From Ovis canadensis (lineage: Eukaryota > Chordata > Mammalia > Artiodactyla > Bovidae), in assembly GCF_042477335.2 (NCBI RefSeq), contig NC_091246.1, positions 206,707,501 to 206,771,500 of the forward strand: a stretch of 64,000 nt of DNA. Direction: 5' to 3'. Under the pieces are notes generated by a model. That model was not told the origin of the DNA. It did no database searches and saw only the letters and a program-made list of their open reading frames with translations. Both the position numbers and the translations under genes were made by a program. Of this stretch, positions 44,721 to 56,757 are shown in pieces. Numbering within the stretch: the stretch's first letter is position 1; each line of letters opens with the position of its first letter.

Positions 44721-45796
44721 AAGGTAAAACCTTTGACTGTGTGGATCACAAGAAACTGTGGAAAATTCTGAAAGAGATGGGAATCCCAGACTACCTGACC
44801 TGCCTCTTGAGAGACCTGTATGCAGGTCAGGAAGCAACAGTCAGAATTGGACATGGAACAACAGACTGGTTTCAAATTGGAAAGGAGTATGTCAAGGCTG
44901 TATATTGTCACCCTACTTATTTAACTTATATGCAGAGTACATCATGAAAAACGCTGGACTGGAAGAAGCACAAGCTGGAATCAAGATTGCTGGGAGAAAT
45001 ATCAATAACATCAGATATGCAGATGACATCACCCTTATGGCAGAAAGTGAAGAGGAACTAAAAAGCCTCTTGATGAAAGTGAAAGAGGAGAGTGGAAAAG
45101 TTGGCTTAAAGCTCAACATTCATAAAATGAAGATCATGACATCTGGTCCCATCACTTCATGGGAAATAGATGGGGAAACAGTGGAAACAGTGTCAGACTT
45201 TATTTTTGGGGGCTCCAAAATCACTGCAGATGGCAAATGAAGCCATGAAATTAAAAGACGCTTACTCCTTGGAAGGAAAGTTATGACCAACCTAGAAAGT
45301 ATATTCAAAAGCAGAGACATTACTTTGCCAACAAAGGTCCATCTAGTCAAGGCTATGGTTTTTCCAGTGGTCATGTATGGATGTGAGAGTTGGACTGTGA
45401 AGAAAGCTGAGTGCTGAAGAATTGATGCTTTTGAACTGTGGTATTGGAGAAGACTCTTGCAAGTCCCTTGGACTGCAAGAAGATCCAACCAGTCCGTCCT
45501 AAAGGAGACCAGTTCTGGGTGTTCATTTGAAGGACTGATGCTAAAGCTGAAACTCCAGTACTTTGGCCACCTCATGCAAAGAGCTGACTCACTGGAAAAA
45601 CCCTGATGCTGGGAGGGCTTGGGGGCAGGAGGAGAAGGGGACAACAGAGGATAAGACGGCTTGATGGCCTCACCGACTCAATGCACATGGGTTTGGGTGA
45701 ACTCCGGGAGTTGGTGATGGACAGGGGGTCCGGGCGTGCTGCAATTCATGGGGTCTCCGAGAGCCGGACACGAGTGACTGAACTGAACTGAAGGTA
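44721..45796 (+). mobile_element. BovB LINE, 5'-truncated in RT motif A, with TSD
   Basis: Starts inside motif A (TTTGACTGTGTGGATCAC) and runs to ACTGAACTGA at 45790. YADD is intact (NIRYADDITLM), but motif A is cut and the frame breaks at several points (for example stops near 45240 and 45415). A 6-bp TSD AAGGTA lies at 44721-44726 and 45791-45796. Confidence 0.94.
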
Positions 45797-45799
45797 TTT

Positions 45800-45944
45800 C
45801 TGGGCTTCCCTGTTGGCTTAGACAGTAAAGGATTTGCAGTGCAGATCAGATTTGATCCCTGGGTTGGGAAGATTCTCTGGAAAAGGGAATGGCTATGCAC
45901 GCCAGTATTCTTGCTTGGAGAATTCCATGGACAAAGAAGAAAGC
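45800..45944 (+). mobile_element. Bov-tA SINE, 3'-truncated
   Basis: Starts GGGCTTCCCTGTTGGCTTAG immediately after the BovB TSD, has a B box (GATTTGATCCC), and stops after AATTCCATGGACA, followed by GAAGAAAGC. TATTT on both sides (45795-45799 and 45945-45949) is a weak TSD candidate. Confidence 0.85.
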
Positions 45945-45949
45945 TATTT

Positions 45950-47079
45950 GGGGGAAAAATTTCCTGAAAATATACCCGTGCTTTTCTCACAGAACCTTTT
46001 AGTAAACTTCTGTGAAATATATAGATATAACTATTTCTTCTAAATGAAGAGGAATTTTTAAACAAAGTTAACATCACAATACAGGAATTTTTTAAACATT
46101 TATGCATGTTTTTTCTTTTAAAAAGTTAGTAACTTTTCTCAGAGAATTGATAAATATCCCCTAAAGGTTGAAAACAATTTTTCTCCATTTTAAAAAGGTA
46201 CACTTTTTTAGTTTGTCATAGAAGGAAATAAATATGAATATACTTTTAACCTAGAGCTGTTGTTGTTTCTTCCTCTACATGAATGAACATGATATTAATG
46301 GTAGCATTAAGGCATATCAAATAGTTCCCTAAGTAAATCAAGCTTATGTCCCAAAAGGGCACTTCCACTGGCCTTTTCTTTGCTTTCCTTCTTTCCTTTT
46401 CATTTTGGCCTGCTATATGGCAATTGCAAAAAGGAACAAAAATGGAGAGGGAAAGTGACCTTAATTTGCTCATATCACATGAGGTGAGCAACCTATAAGT
46501 CCCATTTGCAGTAGTTTCACTTAAAGATAAATACTACAGAGGAAATGCATTTTATAGTGGTAATACTGATGGTGCAAGAGTAATATAAGTTGACTAAGTG
46601 AAGAATCACTTTTCTTAAAAGAGAACACTTTAGGCAAAAATCTTTAGATATTAAATTATTTACACATTCCTATTTATAGATGGTCAACAATGGTTACAAT
46701 AGTTCATATGACAAAGAACTTCCGAAAAATCATATTTCTGGCAGAGGAATCCAAAGGTAGCTATGATGGTCATGCTTATTTGTTCTCTCCACGTGCTATT
46801 GTCCTCTCAGGCCGAACATTCAACTGCCAAGACCATTAACTTTTATTATAAGAACTCAAAAACATATATCTGGGATTTGATTCAGTACCACAGCAAATGT
46901 ACTGCTTTTCACACACACACACACATACTACTCAGCAAGTTTCCATGCAGTCAAAAGGAACAGGAATGTGTGTCTCTACGTGTATAATGAGAGACAAAGA
47001 TATAAAATGGAAACCTGATGAAAATAAAATGGTAGAAAAAAACTCTTCCAAAAATTTAAGAGAAAAGAATATTTCCAAA
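45950..47079. other. Unassigned stretch with short CA repeat
   Basis: A (CA)n run lies at about 46909-46925. No gene or transposon recognised. Confidence 0.4.
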
Positions 47080-47310
47080 CTCGTTTTTTGAGGCCATCAT
47101 TACCCTGATACCAATGCCAGATAAAGATACCACAAGAAAAGAAAAACACAGGTAAATATCCCTGATGAATATACATGCAAAAATCTACCAAAAAAAATAC
47201 TAGAAATCTAAATCTAAGCATATTTAAAAAAATTATGTACCATGACTAAGCGGTATTTATCCTTGAGATTCAATGATGGTTCAACATTAACAAATCAATT
47301 GATGTGAAAG

Positions 47311-47612
47311 GAGATAAGCCCTGGGTGTTCTTTGGAAGGACTGATGCTAAAGCTGAAAGTCCAGTACTTTGGCCACCTCATGCGAAGAGTTGACTCATTG
47401 GAAAAGACTCTAATGCAGGGAGGGATTAGGGGCAGGAGGAAAAGGGGACGACAGAGGATGAGATGGCTGGATGGCATCACCAACTTGATGGATGTGAGTT
47501 TGGGTGAATGCTGGGAGTTGGTGATAGACAGCGAGGCCTGGCGTGCTACAATTCATGGGGTCGCAAAGAGTCGGACATGACTGAGAGACTGAACTGAACT
47601 AACTGAACTGAA
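47311..47612 (+). mobile_element. BovB 3' end, sense, in L1
   Basis: From AAGGAGATAAGCCCTGGGTG through the C-terminal [13 protein letters not shown] block to ACTGAACTAACTGAACTGAA. The L1 junctions are readable on both sides; no clear TSD. Confidence 0.92.
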
Positions 47613-47845
47613 CCACATTAGGACTTCCCTTGTGGTTCAGCTGGTAAAGAATCTGCCTGCAATGTGGGAGACCTGAGTTTGATCCCTGGGAGACCTGGGT
47701 TTGATCCCTGGGTTGGAAAGATCCCCTGGAGAAGGGAAAGGCTACCCACTCCAGTATTCTGGCCTGGAGAATTCCATTGACTTCATAGTCCATGGGGTCA
47801 CAAAGAGTTGGACATGACTGAGAAATTTTCACTTCCACCCTATTA
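47613..47845 (+). mobile_element. Bov-tA SINE with duplicated B-box block
   Basis: Head starts GGACTTCCCTTGTGGTTCAG (47621). A 22-bp block, GGGAGACCTGRGTTTGATCCCT, occurs twice in tandem (47666-47687 and 47688-47709), giving two pol III B-box-like motifs. The body and tail follow to 47837. Flanks CCACATTA (47613-47620) and CCCTATTA (47838-47845) are a TSD differing at two positions. Confidence 0.93.
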
Positions 47846-49948
47846 ACAGGAAAAAAGGATAAATATCACAAGATCATTTCAATAAATTCTAAAAAAGCAT
47901 TGGCCAGAATCAACCTCAGTGGTATAAAATTGCATACTTTTCCTCTAAAATCAGGAACATGACAAGGATATCTACACTTGCCACTTCTCTCTAACCTAGT
48001 TCTAGAAGTTCTAGCCAGAGTGATTAGTCAACAAAAAACAACAGGCATCCTAATCATGAAGAAAGAAGCAAAATTTTCTCAGTTTCCAGATGACATGATC
48101 TTGTATATAGAAAACCCTAAAGACTCCTAAATACTGTTAGACTAATAAACACAGTCAGTAAAGCTGCAGGATACAAAATTAACATACAAAAACCAGTTGA
48201 AATTCTATACACTAACAATGAACTATTTGAAAAGGAAATTAGGAAAGCAATCTCATTTAAAAAAAAGAAAATAAAAAATATGTAGGAATAAGCTAAGTAG
48301 GTAAAAGGTTTGTACACTAAAAACTATAAAACGCTGATGAAAGAAATTAAAGAAGAGACAAATAAATGGAAAGACATCTCATGTTCATAAGCTGGAAGAT
48401 CTAGTATTGTTAAAATATCCATCCTACTCAAAATGATATACAGATTCAATGCAATCCCTATCAAAATCCCAAAGACATTTTCACAAAAATAGGAAAAAAT
48501 TCTAAAATTCATAGGGAACCACAAAGACCATAAATGTACAAATTAGAGAGAACAGAGCTAGCAATATCACACTTCCTCATTTCAAAATATATTATCAACA
48601 CTACATTAATAATGAAAAAAAAAGCATGGCACTGCTAAAGACAGACATGTAGACCAACAAAAAGAATTGAGAGCTCAGAAAAAAATCCACACACATATAT
48701 ATGGTCATCTGATATTCGACAAGGGTGCCAATACACAAAAGGAAAAGGTAGTCTCTCTGTCAACAAATGGTGCTGGGAAAACTCCATACCACACACAAGA
48801 CTGAAACTGGACCTTAATCTAACACCACATACACAAACCAACTCAAAATCGATTAAAGACTTAAGTATAAGACTCCAAGCTATAAAACTTGTAGAAGAAT
48901 ACAGAAACAGTTTCATGACATTGGCATTGACAAAAATTCGTGACTATGAAATCAACAAAAGCAAAGGCAACACAAGCAAAAATAAACAAGAGGGACTATG
49001 CTAAACTAAAAAATTTCTGCATTGCAAAGAAAATAATCAATAGAGTAAAAAGACTATGGAATGGGAGAATAGCTGGAAACCATATATCTTATAATGAATT
49101 AGTTTCCAAAATATGTAAGGAACTCATACAACTCAGAGGTAAAATGATGGCAACAACAATAACAGGAATAATAACTAACAATAAGCCTATTACAAATTGG
49201 CTAAAGACTTAAATGGTAATTTCTCCAAAGAAACCATACAAATAGGCAACAGGCATATTAAAAAGTGTTTAACATCACTAATAATCAGGGAAATGCATAT
49301 GAAAACCACAATGAGCTATCACCTCATACTTGTCGGGAAGGGTATTAGCCAAAAAGCAAAAGACAAGTATTGGTAAAGAAGTTGAACTATTGGAACCCAA
49401 ACACCACGCAGTTTACTCAAAAAATAAATAAATAAAATTAGAAATGCCACATGAGCTAGCAATCTTACTTCTAGATATTTATCCAAAAGAATTACAATCA
49501 GGATCTTGAAGAGATATCAGCACTTCCGTGTTCATTGCAAAAGTGTTCATAATACCCAAGATACTGAAATAACCTAAATGTCCACTGACAAACAAATGGG
49601 TAAAGAAACTATGGTATACACATACAATGGAATACTAACTATTCAGCCTTTTTAAAAAAAAAAAAAAAACGGAAACTTTACAATATGCTACAACATGCAT
49701 AAATCTTGAGGACCTTATGCTTAGCGAAACAAGCTAATTACAGAAAGACAAAATAGTGTATGATTCCACTTATATGAGATTCCAACTTATGTGAGATCTC
49801 TAAAGCAGTCAAGTTCATAGAATCAACGAATGAAATGGTAGTTGCTAGGGAGTGGAAGAGGAAATGGGAAGTCGTTAATCAATGGGAATAAAGTGTCAGT
49901 CAAGCAAGATGATTAAGCTCTAGAAATCTGTTGCATAACACAGTACCT

Positions 49949-51757
49949 ATACCAAGCACCAGCTGGAATCAAGATTGCCAGGAGAAATACCAATAACCTC
50001 AGATATGCAGATGACACCACCCTTATGGCAGAAAGTGAAGAGGAACTAAAGAGCCTCTTGATGAAAGTGAAAGAGGATATCTAGGTTGTTTCCATGTCCT
50101 GGCTATTATAAACAGTGCTGCGATGAACATTGGGATACATGTGTCTCTTTCAATTCTGGTTTCCTCAGTGTGTATGCCCAGCAGTGGGATTGCTGGGTCA
50201 TAAGGTAGTTCTATTTGCAATTTTTTAAGGAATCTCCACACTGTTCTCCATAGTGGCTGTACTAGTTTGCATTCCCACCAACAGTGTAGGAGGGTTCCCT
50301 TTTCTCCACACCCTCTCCAGCATTTATTGCTTGCAGATTTTTGGATCTCAGACATTCTGACTGGTGTGAAGTGGTACCTCATTGTGGTTTTGATTTGCAT
50401 TTCTCTAATAATGAGTGGAAACAACCTAGATGTCCATCAGCAGATGAATGGATAAGAAAGCGGTGGTACATATACACAATGGAGTATTACTCAGCCATTA
50501 AAAAGAATACATTTGAATCAGTTCTGATGAGATGGATGAAACTGGAGCTGATTATACAGAGTGAAGTAAGCCAGAAAGAAAAACACCAATACAGTATACT
50601 AACACATATATATGGAATTTAGAAAGATGGCAATGACAACCCTGTATGCAAGATAGCAAAAAAGACACAGATGTGTATAAGGCACAGATGTGTATAACGG
50701 ACTTTTGGACTCAGAGGGAGAGGGAGAGGGTGGGATGATTTGGGAGAATGGCATTGTAACATGTATACTATCATGTAAGAATCGAATCGCCAGTCTATGT
50801 CCGACGCAGGATACAGCATGCTTGGGGCTGGTGCACAATGTTATGGGGAGGGAGGTGGGAGGGGGGTTCATGTTTGGGAATGCATGTACACCCGTGGTGG
50901 ATTTATGTCAATGTATGGCAAAACCAATACAGTATTGTAAAGTAAAATAAAGTCAAAAAATAAAATAAAATAAATGATGACGTTGAATCATCATCCATAC
51001 ACAGTTAAAAAAAAAAAAAAAGAAAGTGAGTGAAAGAGGAGAGTGGAAAAGTTGGCTTAAAGCTCAACATTCAGAAAACAAAGATCATGGCATCTGGTCC
51101 CATCACTTCATGGGAAATAGATGGGGAAACAGTGGAAACAGTGTCAGACTTTATTTTGGGGGGCTCCAAAATCACTGCAGATGGTGACTGCAGCCATGAA
51201 ATTAAAAGATGCTTACTTCTTGGAAGGAAAGTTATGGCCAACCTAGATAGCATATTGAAAAGCAGAGACATTACTTTGCCAACAAAGGTCCATCTAGTCA
51301 AGGCTATGGTTTTTCCAGTGGTCATGTATGGATGTGAAAGTTGGACTGTGAAGAAAGCTGAGTGCCGAAGAATTGATGCTTTTGAACTGTGGTGTTGGAG
51401 AAGATTCTTGAGAGTCCCTTGGACTGCAAGGAGATCCAACCAGTCCATTCTGAAGGAGACCAGTCCTGGGTGTTCATTGGAAGGACTGATGCTAAAGCTG
51501 AAACTCCAGTACTTTGGCCACCTCATGAGAAGAGTTGACTCATTGGAAAACACCCTGATGCTGGGAGGGATTGGGGGCAGAAGGAGAAGGGGACAACAGA
51601 GGATGAGATGGCTGGATGGCATCACCGACCTGATGGACGTGAGTCTGAGTGAACTCCAGGAGTTGGTGATGGACAAGGAGGCCTGGAGTGCTGCAATTCA
51701 TGGAGTCACAAAGAGTCGGACACGACTGAGCTACTGAACTGACTGACTGACTGATAC
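49949..51757 (+). mobile_element. BovB LINE hosting an inverted L1
   Basis: The left part (49953-50077) covers AGCTGGAATCAAGATTGCC to ATGAAAGTGAAAGAGGA with an intact YADD-coding segment. The right part (51030-51753) resumes at GTGAAAGAGGAGAGTGG and is an open frame of about 230 codons (51030-51737) through the C-terminal domain to the ACTGA tail. ATAC at 49949-49952 and 51754-51757 is a possible short TSD in L1. Confidence 0.93.
50067..51040 (+). mobile_element. Ruminant L1 3' end with 5' inversion and 11-bp TSD
   Basis: The first part (50078-50416) is antisense ORF2. Read on the reverse strand it gives an open frame with the L1 cysteine motif (C-x3-C-x7-H-x4-C) and [16 protein letters not shown]. 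The second part (50417-51029) is sense: [20 protein letters not shown], then the 3' UTR and A-rich tail. The 15-mer GGAAACAACCTAGAT occurs at the start of the sense part (50417-50431) and inverted at 50079-50093. An exact TSD GTGAAAGAGGA lies at 50067-50077 and 51030-51040. This is the classic twin-priming outcome. Confidence 0.96.
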
Positions 51758-51850
51758 TCAATAATAATATACTGTACACTTTAGAAATTAAGTGAGTAGA
51801 TGTTCATCAAATGTTTTCTCTAAAATTAATCCCCTTTTAATGAGATACTC

Positions 51851-52729
51851 ATCACTATCAGATTTCAAGATACATGATGATTTCACAAATTTTCTTTGGA
51901 AATGTTCAATAATTAAAAAAGACTTTTGTGAAAAATTTTAATTTAAGATCTAAGAGCTGAGGCAAATATCAGTACTTATTGCTAGTAAGACAGGATTAAT
52001 TCTTTCCACTATGAATTCCTGTTAGAACTTGAGACAAAATTACAGTAACACAATGCTAATAGATGACAATTTCAGATATCATAGGTAGCTTTCTTCCTAT
52101 GGCACTCTGTAAGGGGTACTAACTATTGTCAGACAAACAGTTTAAAAGGTTATGAAAAAGGATTTAAAATCTCATGCACAGGCTATCCAATGTATTCGTT
52201 AGAGATTACTTTCTAAAGTTAGTAACTGAAATCCGGGCTTATTTCTCTCTTACGTAAAAGGAGTCCAGAAGTTGGTAGACAAAGCCAGTGTGGAGGTTCT
52301 ACAGTCCTGAGTCTAGAGTCCTTAAGTCTTTCTCCTCCACCATCTTGCCTTCGGATCCAGGAGGACTGCTGGAGCTCTAGTCATCGTGACCATATCCCAG
52401 GAAAGAGAAGAAAGGCAGATAGCTAGGGACAGAGATTTCCGCCAGAAATCCCACCTAACAACTTTCACTGATATTTCATTGTTCATGCCTATCAACAAGA
52501 ACGGCTAGGTGAGTAGTGTTTCAATTGTCCAAGATTAGAAAGAGTGAATGGATATTGAATAATCCTTTATATAACACCAGTGTTGGAGGCAAAGATTAAT
52601 TATATCCTTTTGCCTAGTAGAATATAAAATTATAACTACAGTTGTTTTAAAAGCAAACAAGTAAGCATTTAGCACATCAAACAATATTTTAATTAGTTAT
52701 TTGTAGCATTTAATGATTTAATAATTCAC
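51851..52729. other. Unassigned stretch, possible old repeat at 52.2-52.5 kb
   Basis: The segment 52205-52510 (GCTTATTTCTCTCTTACG, CTGGAGCTCTAGTCATCGTG, CCACCTAACAACTTTCACTG) feels like an old mammalian repeat, but I cannot name it. The rest is featureless. Confidence 0.3.
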
Positions 52730-52905
52730 ATATTTTTATAATAACTGTAAAATAGGTCTATTTTATTCCTATTTACAATCACAGAGTTCAGGAAACACTC
52801 AAATTAATAGAGGTGGTAGGAAGCTTGCTCAAATGAATAGAGATGGTAAGTGTCAGAGTTAGGATTTAAACCAAAGTAGTCTGCTTGATTCTATGGAACA
52901 AAAAA
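52730..52905 (-). mobile_element. MIR SINE, antisense
   Basis: Reversed MIR core: ATAATAACTGTAAAATAGG, GAAGCTTGCTCAAATGAATAG, GTCAGAGTTAGGATTTAAACC, AGTAGTCTGCTTGATTCTA. Confidence 0.65.
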
Positions 52906-53489
52906 CTGTATAATAAGAGAAATGGTATTTTTAAACAAAGACAAACATAAAGTGATTCAGAAGTGCAAATATGTCCTAAAAATTACAGTATTTCATTAAT
53001 GTTAGCCATATTTTTTTCTGAGTGGTAAGAACCTACTATTTTCTTCTTTGAACTTTACTGAATTCTCCAAAATCCCCTTGATGGATATGCACTACTCCAG
53101 TAATAAGAAAGAGAAAATATTTCACAAAATTACACTATCACTAATACCAAAATGGGAAAGAAGTAATTGCTCACCATGACAAGTATGTGAAACATGAGGT
53201 TGAGGGAGCACAACATTTTACTCTTTATAAATGCTAACATCCAACCATTGATGCATTCAGAGCTACGTCAACTAATGCACTTAAATGCAATTCTCTCTAA
53301 AGACAAACACTGTTGATCAACAAGCTTTCTGTAAATAGCCATCAACTTAAGTGTGCTATGTTTAAACAATGCACATTAAACTCATCTCAACCAGGCACAA
53401 ATTCTAATAACAGCATTTATTGGAAATACCACATTGTGGTTCAACAGTCCTTAAAAGACGCTTTAATCAAATTGACAAAGAATGATTGA
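52906..53489. other. Unassigned stretch
   Basis: No recognisable feature. Confidence 0.4.
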
Positions 53490-53709
53490 AAAAAAGTCAA
53501 AAGTGGATGCTTGGGGCTGGTGCACTGGCATGACCCAGAGGGATGGTATGGGGAGGGAGGCGGGAGGGGGGTTCAGGATGGGGAACATGTGTATACCTGT
53601 GGGGGATTCATGTTGATGTATGGCAAAACCAATACAATATTGTAAAGTAATTAACCTCCAATTAAAATAAATAAATTTATATTTTTAAAAAAAAGAAAAA
53701 AGTCAAAAG
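53490..53709 (+). mobile_element. Ruminant L1 3' tail with 14-bp TSD
   Basis: The insertion (53504-53695) starts TGGATGCTTGGGGCTGGTGC and covers the G-rich 3' UTR, AAAACCAATACAATATTGTAAAG and the A-rich end. An exact 14-bp TSD AAAAAAGTCAAAAG lies at 53490-53503 and 53696-53709. Confidence 0.96.
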
Positions 53710-55433
53710 ATGTGAGAGGGTTGGGGGAGTCTTCTATGGTCAAAAAGACTAACTTAATGCTAACTGTATGTAACTCTTAATGTGGTAATGTGATAAAGAT
53801 AAAATGTTCATGCTAATGGAAAAGAAAAGAAAAAAGGTCTGGTAACTACTAACAGGGTGGCTGACTAAGCATTGTACAAGAATACACTTTGTTTTATAGG
53901 TTTTTTTGTGCAGAGCTATTACAATATAATCTGTGACAATTGAACATTATTGAACCTAAATTTGGGGTTTGGGTCTTTTACATCAACAGCAAAACAAGAG
54001 CAATAAAGCAAGTCATTAAAAAAAACCTTTCCAAGAATTGATTCTATTGCAAGACTTATTCAATTATAGGACTCCTAAGAGCTGAGAATGTTTTTAGAAA
54101 AAACAAACAATTTCACTTCACCCCCAAATTATAGACCTTCTAGAAAAAGAATTACCAACAACTGGGGAAATGAACAGAAAATGTTTAAACACTAGTGGAG
54201 CATTCAAAACATGAGTTTCAGGGTTCTGTTAGGTTTGATGGAATTAAATGGAGAATAAGACTTGAGTTGGAGACTGGGAAGTCAACTAGGTCATGAAAAG
54301 GCCAATCTCTTTTTCTAAAATACAATGAAGGGAAAAAAAATGAGTTGTAAATGGGTAAATCTCAAAGAAGTTCAGAGTTCAGGCTCAGTAGATTTAAGAA
54401 ATGAAACAGAAGTTTAGATGCTTATCTGAATCTTCTATACACCATTTGAATTTACAAAATTGAGAATGAGCATCTGTCAGATATAATAGCTTTCTTAGGA
54501 GATGGCTGGTTCTTCTACCTCTCATCCAGGCAGCACTACCAAATCTGAGCTTATCTGATGGCTTCTCTGGGTGTCCCTCTTCATCAGAAACCAGAAGTCA
54601 AAACTATTCACTTCGACAGTTTTCAACTAAAAGAGAAACTTGTACAATACTTTGTTTTGTTAAATTAAAAGGTCTTGAAGAGACCTCTCAGTTTATTGTA
54701 TTTCACTCACACTTACAAAAGAAAGAAGAAACAGTATTCCTTTTTAATTTTGTCACATATTTTAATGAATGTCAAAAGCCCTACTTTCTAGGAAAGTACT
54801 CAGTTGATATCTAAAATTAATTTCCTAGAATAGTTGAAGCTGATTATGTGCTTTTTATGCTCCTTTTATTTTCTTTCTTTAAAAGGAGATATAATGAGAA
54901 CATAGCATTTTTTCTTCACTTTATTCTAACAAATCCATTTTTATATATATGACAAAGCTTCACTTACTTTAGAGAATTCTGTGGAGTGATTTTTCTATTT
55001 CTTTAGTTGACTGGTAGGGCAAAAATATTGTGTAGGAGGCACAAGGAGGTATCTCTCTCAGAGGCAGAATAACTGAGCTAAGCCCATAAATGTAGACATC
55101 ACTTGTAAAAATCAAACTATGTTTTCTAATTTTCAAATATTGTTGCATTGTCTTAACTTTTTTTGAGTTGGTGATCTTATTTGTTACACACAGATGACTT
55201 AAAAGAAAACATCACCAGTATCTTTTAAAGTTCATCATCCTGTTCTCTGTTCATAAGGAAGTGAGGTAGAAGGCAGCAGAGACTACTAGTTGTCCCCCAA
55301 ATATTTCACTCCTTCTTCCATAATGATTAAAGTCTTAGCTATGCAAATCGTTTCCCATAAAAGAAGAGTGGATTTCCCAGCCTCCCGTGTAATGAAATGC
55401 AGGAAGGTTACTAAGCATTATTTAGTGACACGT
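53710..55433. other. Long stretch without recognised features
   Basis: AT-rich, no transposon ends, gene or RNA recognised. One of the longer repeat-free blocks in the window. Confidence 0.4.
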
Positions 55434-55667
55434 AAGCAGTCTTTTGACTCATTGGAAAAGACTCTGATGCTGGGAGGGATTGGGGGCAGGAGAAGAAGGG
55501 GATGACAGAGGATAAGTTGGCTGCATGACATCACTGATTCGATGGACGTGAGTCTGAGTGAGCTCCGGGAGTTGGTGAATAGACAGGGAGGCCTGGCGTG
55601 CTGCGATTCATGGGGTCGCAAAGAGTCGGACACGACTGAGCAGCTGAACTGAACTGAACTGAAGCAG
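55434..55667 (+). mobile_element. BovB 3' end, sense, with TSD
   Basis: The element (about 55440-55661) runs from GACTCATTGGAAAAGACTCTG to (ACTGA)n. A 6-bp TSD AAGCAG lies at 55434-55439 and 55662-55667. Confidence 0.92.
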
Positions 55668-55817
55668 ACATTTGGAGAAGGCAATGGCACCCCACTCCAG
55701 TACTCTTGGCTGGAAAATCCCATGGATGGAGGAGCCTGGTGGGCTGCCGTCTATGGGGTTACACAGAGTCGGACATGACTGAAGCAACTTAGCAGCTTAG
55801 CAGCAAGCAGACATTTG
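55662..55817 (+). mobile_element. Bov-A monomer SINE abutting BovB, with 13-bp TSD
   Basis: The SINE (55675-55804) starts GAGAAGGCAATGGCACCCC and ends in GCAACTTAGCAGC repeats. An exact 13-bp TSD AAGCAGACATTTG lies at 55662-55674 and 55805-55817. The left copy contains the BovB's own right-hand TSD. Confidence 0.95.
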
Positions 55818-56059
55818 CTGTGGCAGCCTCTGGGAACTTTCCCTATGATACAATTACTGCACATCCTTTGCCGCATTTTTTCTCTTCCGCTAAGCCTGGG
55901 CTCTAGAATACAAGTAGGGTTGTCTTAGATTCTGAGGATAAAGGCTATTCCCTAGAAACAGCAATGAACTAGAAGAAGGCTGAATCCCTGAGGATTTGTT
56001 AAATAGATCTACCTGATAAAACTTGCAGGTTTCTATGGATATAAAAACATTTCACAACA

Positions 56060-56590
56060 CCCTCCACGTTGTTTTTCTTGAACTTGCTAAGCATTCTCCT
56101 GTCTCAGAGCTATTGCACTTGCTCTTCCCTATGCCTGGATCTCCTCCAAACACATCCTTATGGTTTGGACCTTTATTCACATGTTCTTACTCAGATATTC
56201 TTTCTCTGGGCAGTTTCCTGCCCACCCATTCAGTTCAGTTCAGCTGCTCAGTAGTGTCTGACTCTTTGCAATCTCATGGACTTCAGCACACCAGGCTTCC
56301 CTGTCCATCACCAACTCCTGGAGCCTACTCAAACTCATGTCCATTGAGTTGGTGATGCCATCCAACTATCTCATCCCCTGTCGTCCCCTTCTCCTTCTGA
56401 CTTCTCCTCCCACCTTCAGTCTTTCCCATACCATATATTTTCCTATTTATCTTCTTTACTCTTTGTCTCTCCTACTAAAGTATATAATTCAGGGAAGGTG
56501 AAAAATCATACCTGTTTTGTCTATTCATATCCCCAATACTTAAATCAATGACTCATATTCCTTCAAATACTTCTGGAATGAATGAAATCA
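56060..56590 (+). mobile_element. L2 LINE 3' UTR, sense, split by BovB
   Basis: The left part has TCAGAGCTATTGCACTTGCTC, TTCCCTATGCCTGGATCTCC, and TTTATTCACATGTTCTTACTC. The right part (from 56430) has CTAAAGTATATAATTCAGGG, TATTCATATCCCCAATAC and the terminal TACTTCTGGAATGAATGAA. The order is that of the L2 3' UTR. Confidence 0.75.
56225..56429 (-). mobile_element. BovB 3' fragment, antisense, with short TSD
   Basis: The element (56230-56424) starts TCAGTTCAGTTCAGCTGC and truncates after about 195 bp. A 5-bp TSD CCCAT lies at 56225-56229 and 56425-56429. Confidence 0.9.
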
Positions 56591-56757
56591 AAATCAGAAG
56601 TTCACAGATATCAAAACAAAGGAGTGATCATGATGATGTGAAAGTAATCACATGAATTTTCTGATTCAGATTAATCATAATGATGCTTTCTGAGCATTTA
56701 CTGGGTCAAGTATTACCACATTAGCTTCACATGTAACATAATCTCAAGAGATTCTGA

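Larger units (their letters stand above)
47080..51850 (+). mobile_element. Old L1 ORF2 and 3' UTR hosting a multi-level nest
   Basis: L1 blocks in consensus order across four pieces: 47080-47310 (GAGGCCATCATTACCCTGATACC, GATTCAATGATGGTTCAACA), the CCACATTA remnant at 47613, 47838-49952 (RT with F-P-D-D in place of FADD at 48083-48094, ATCCATCCTACTCAAAATG, CAATGGAATACTAAC) and 51758-51850 (AATAATAATATACTGTACAC, ATTAAGTGAGTAGATG). Insertions: BovB 47311-47612, Bov-tA 47621-47837, BovB 49953-51753 with an inner L1. Many stops and frameshifts; long extinct. Confidence 0.88.

Noticed and set aside
51030..51737. 235-codon open frame as a gene
   Set aside because: It is the C-terminal part of a BovB ORF directly after an L1 insertion.
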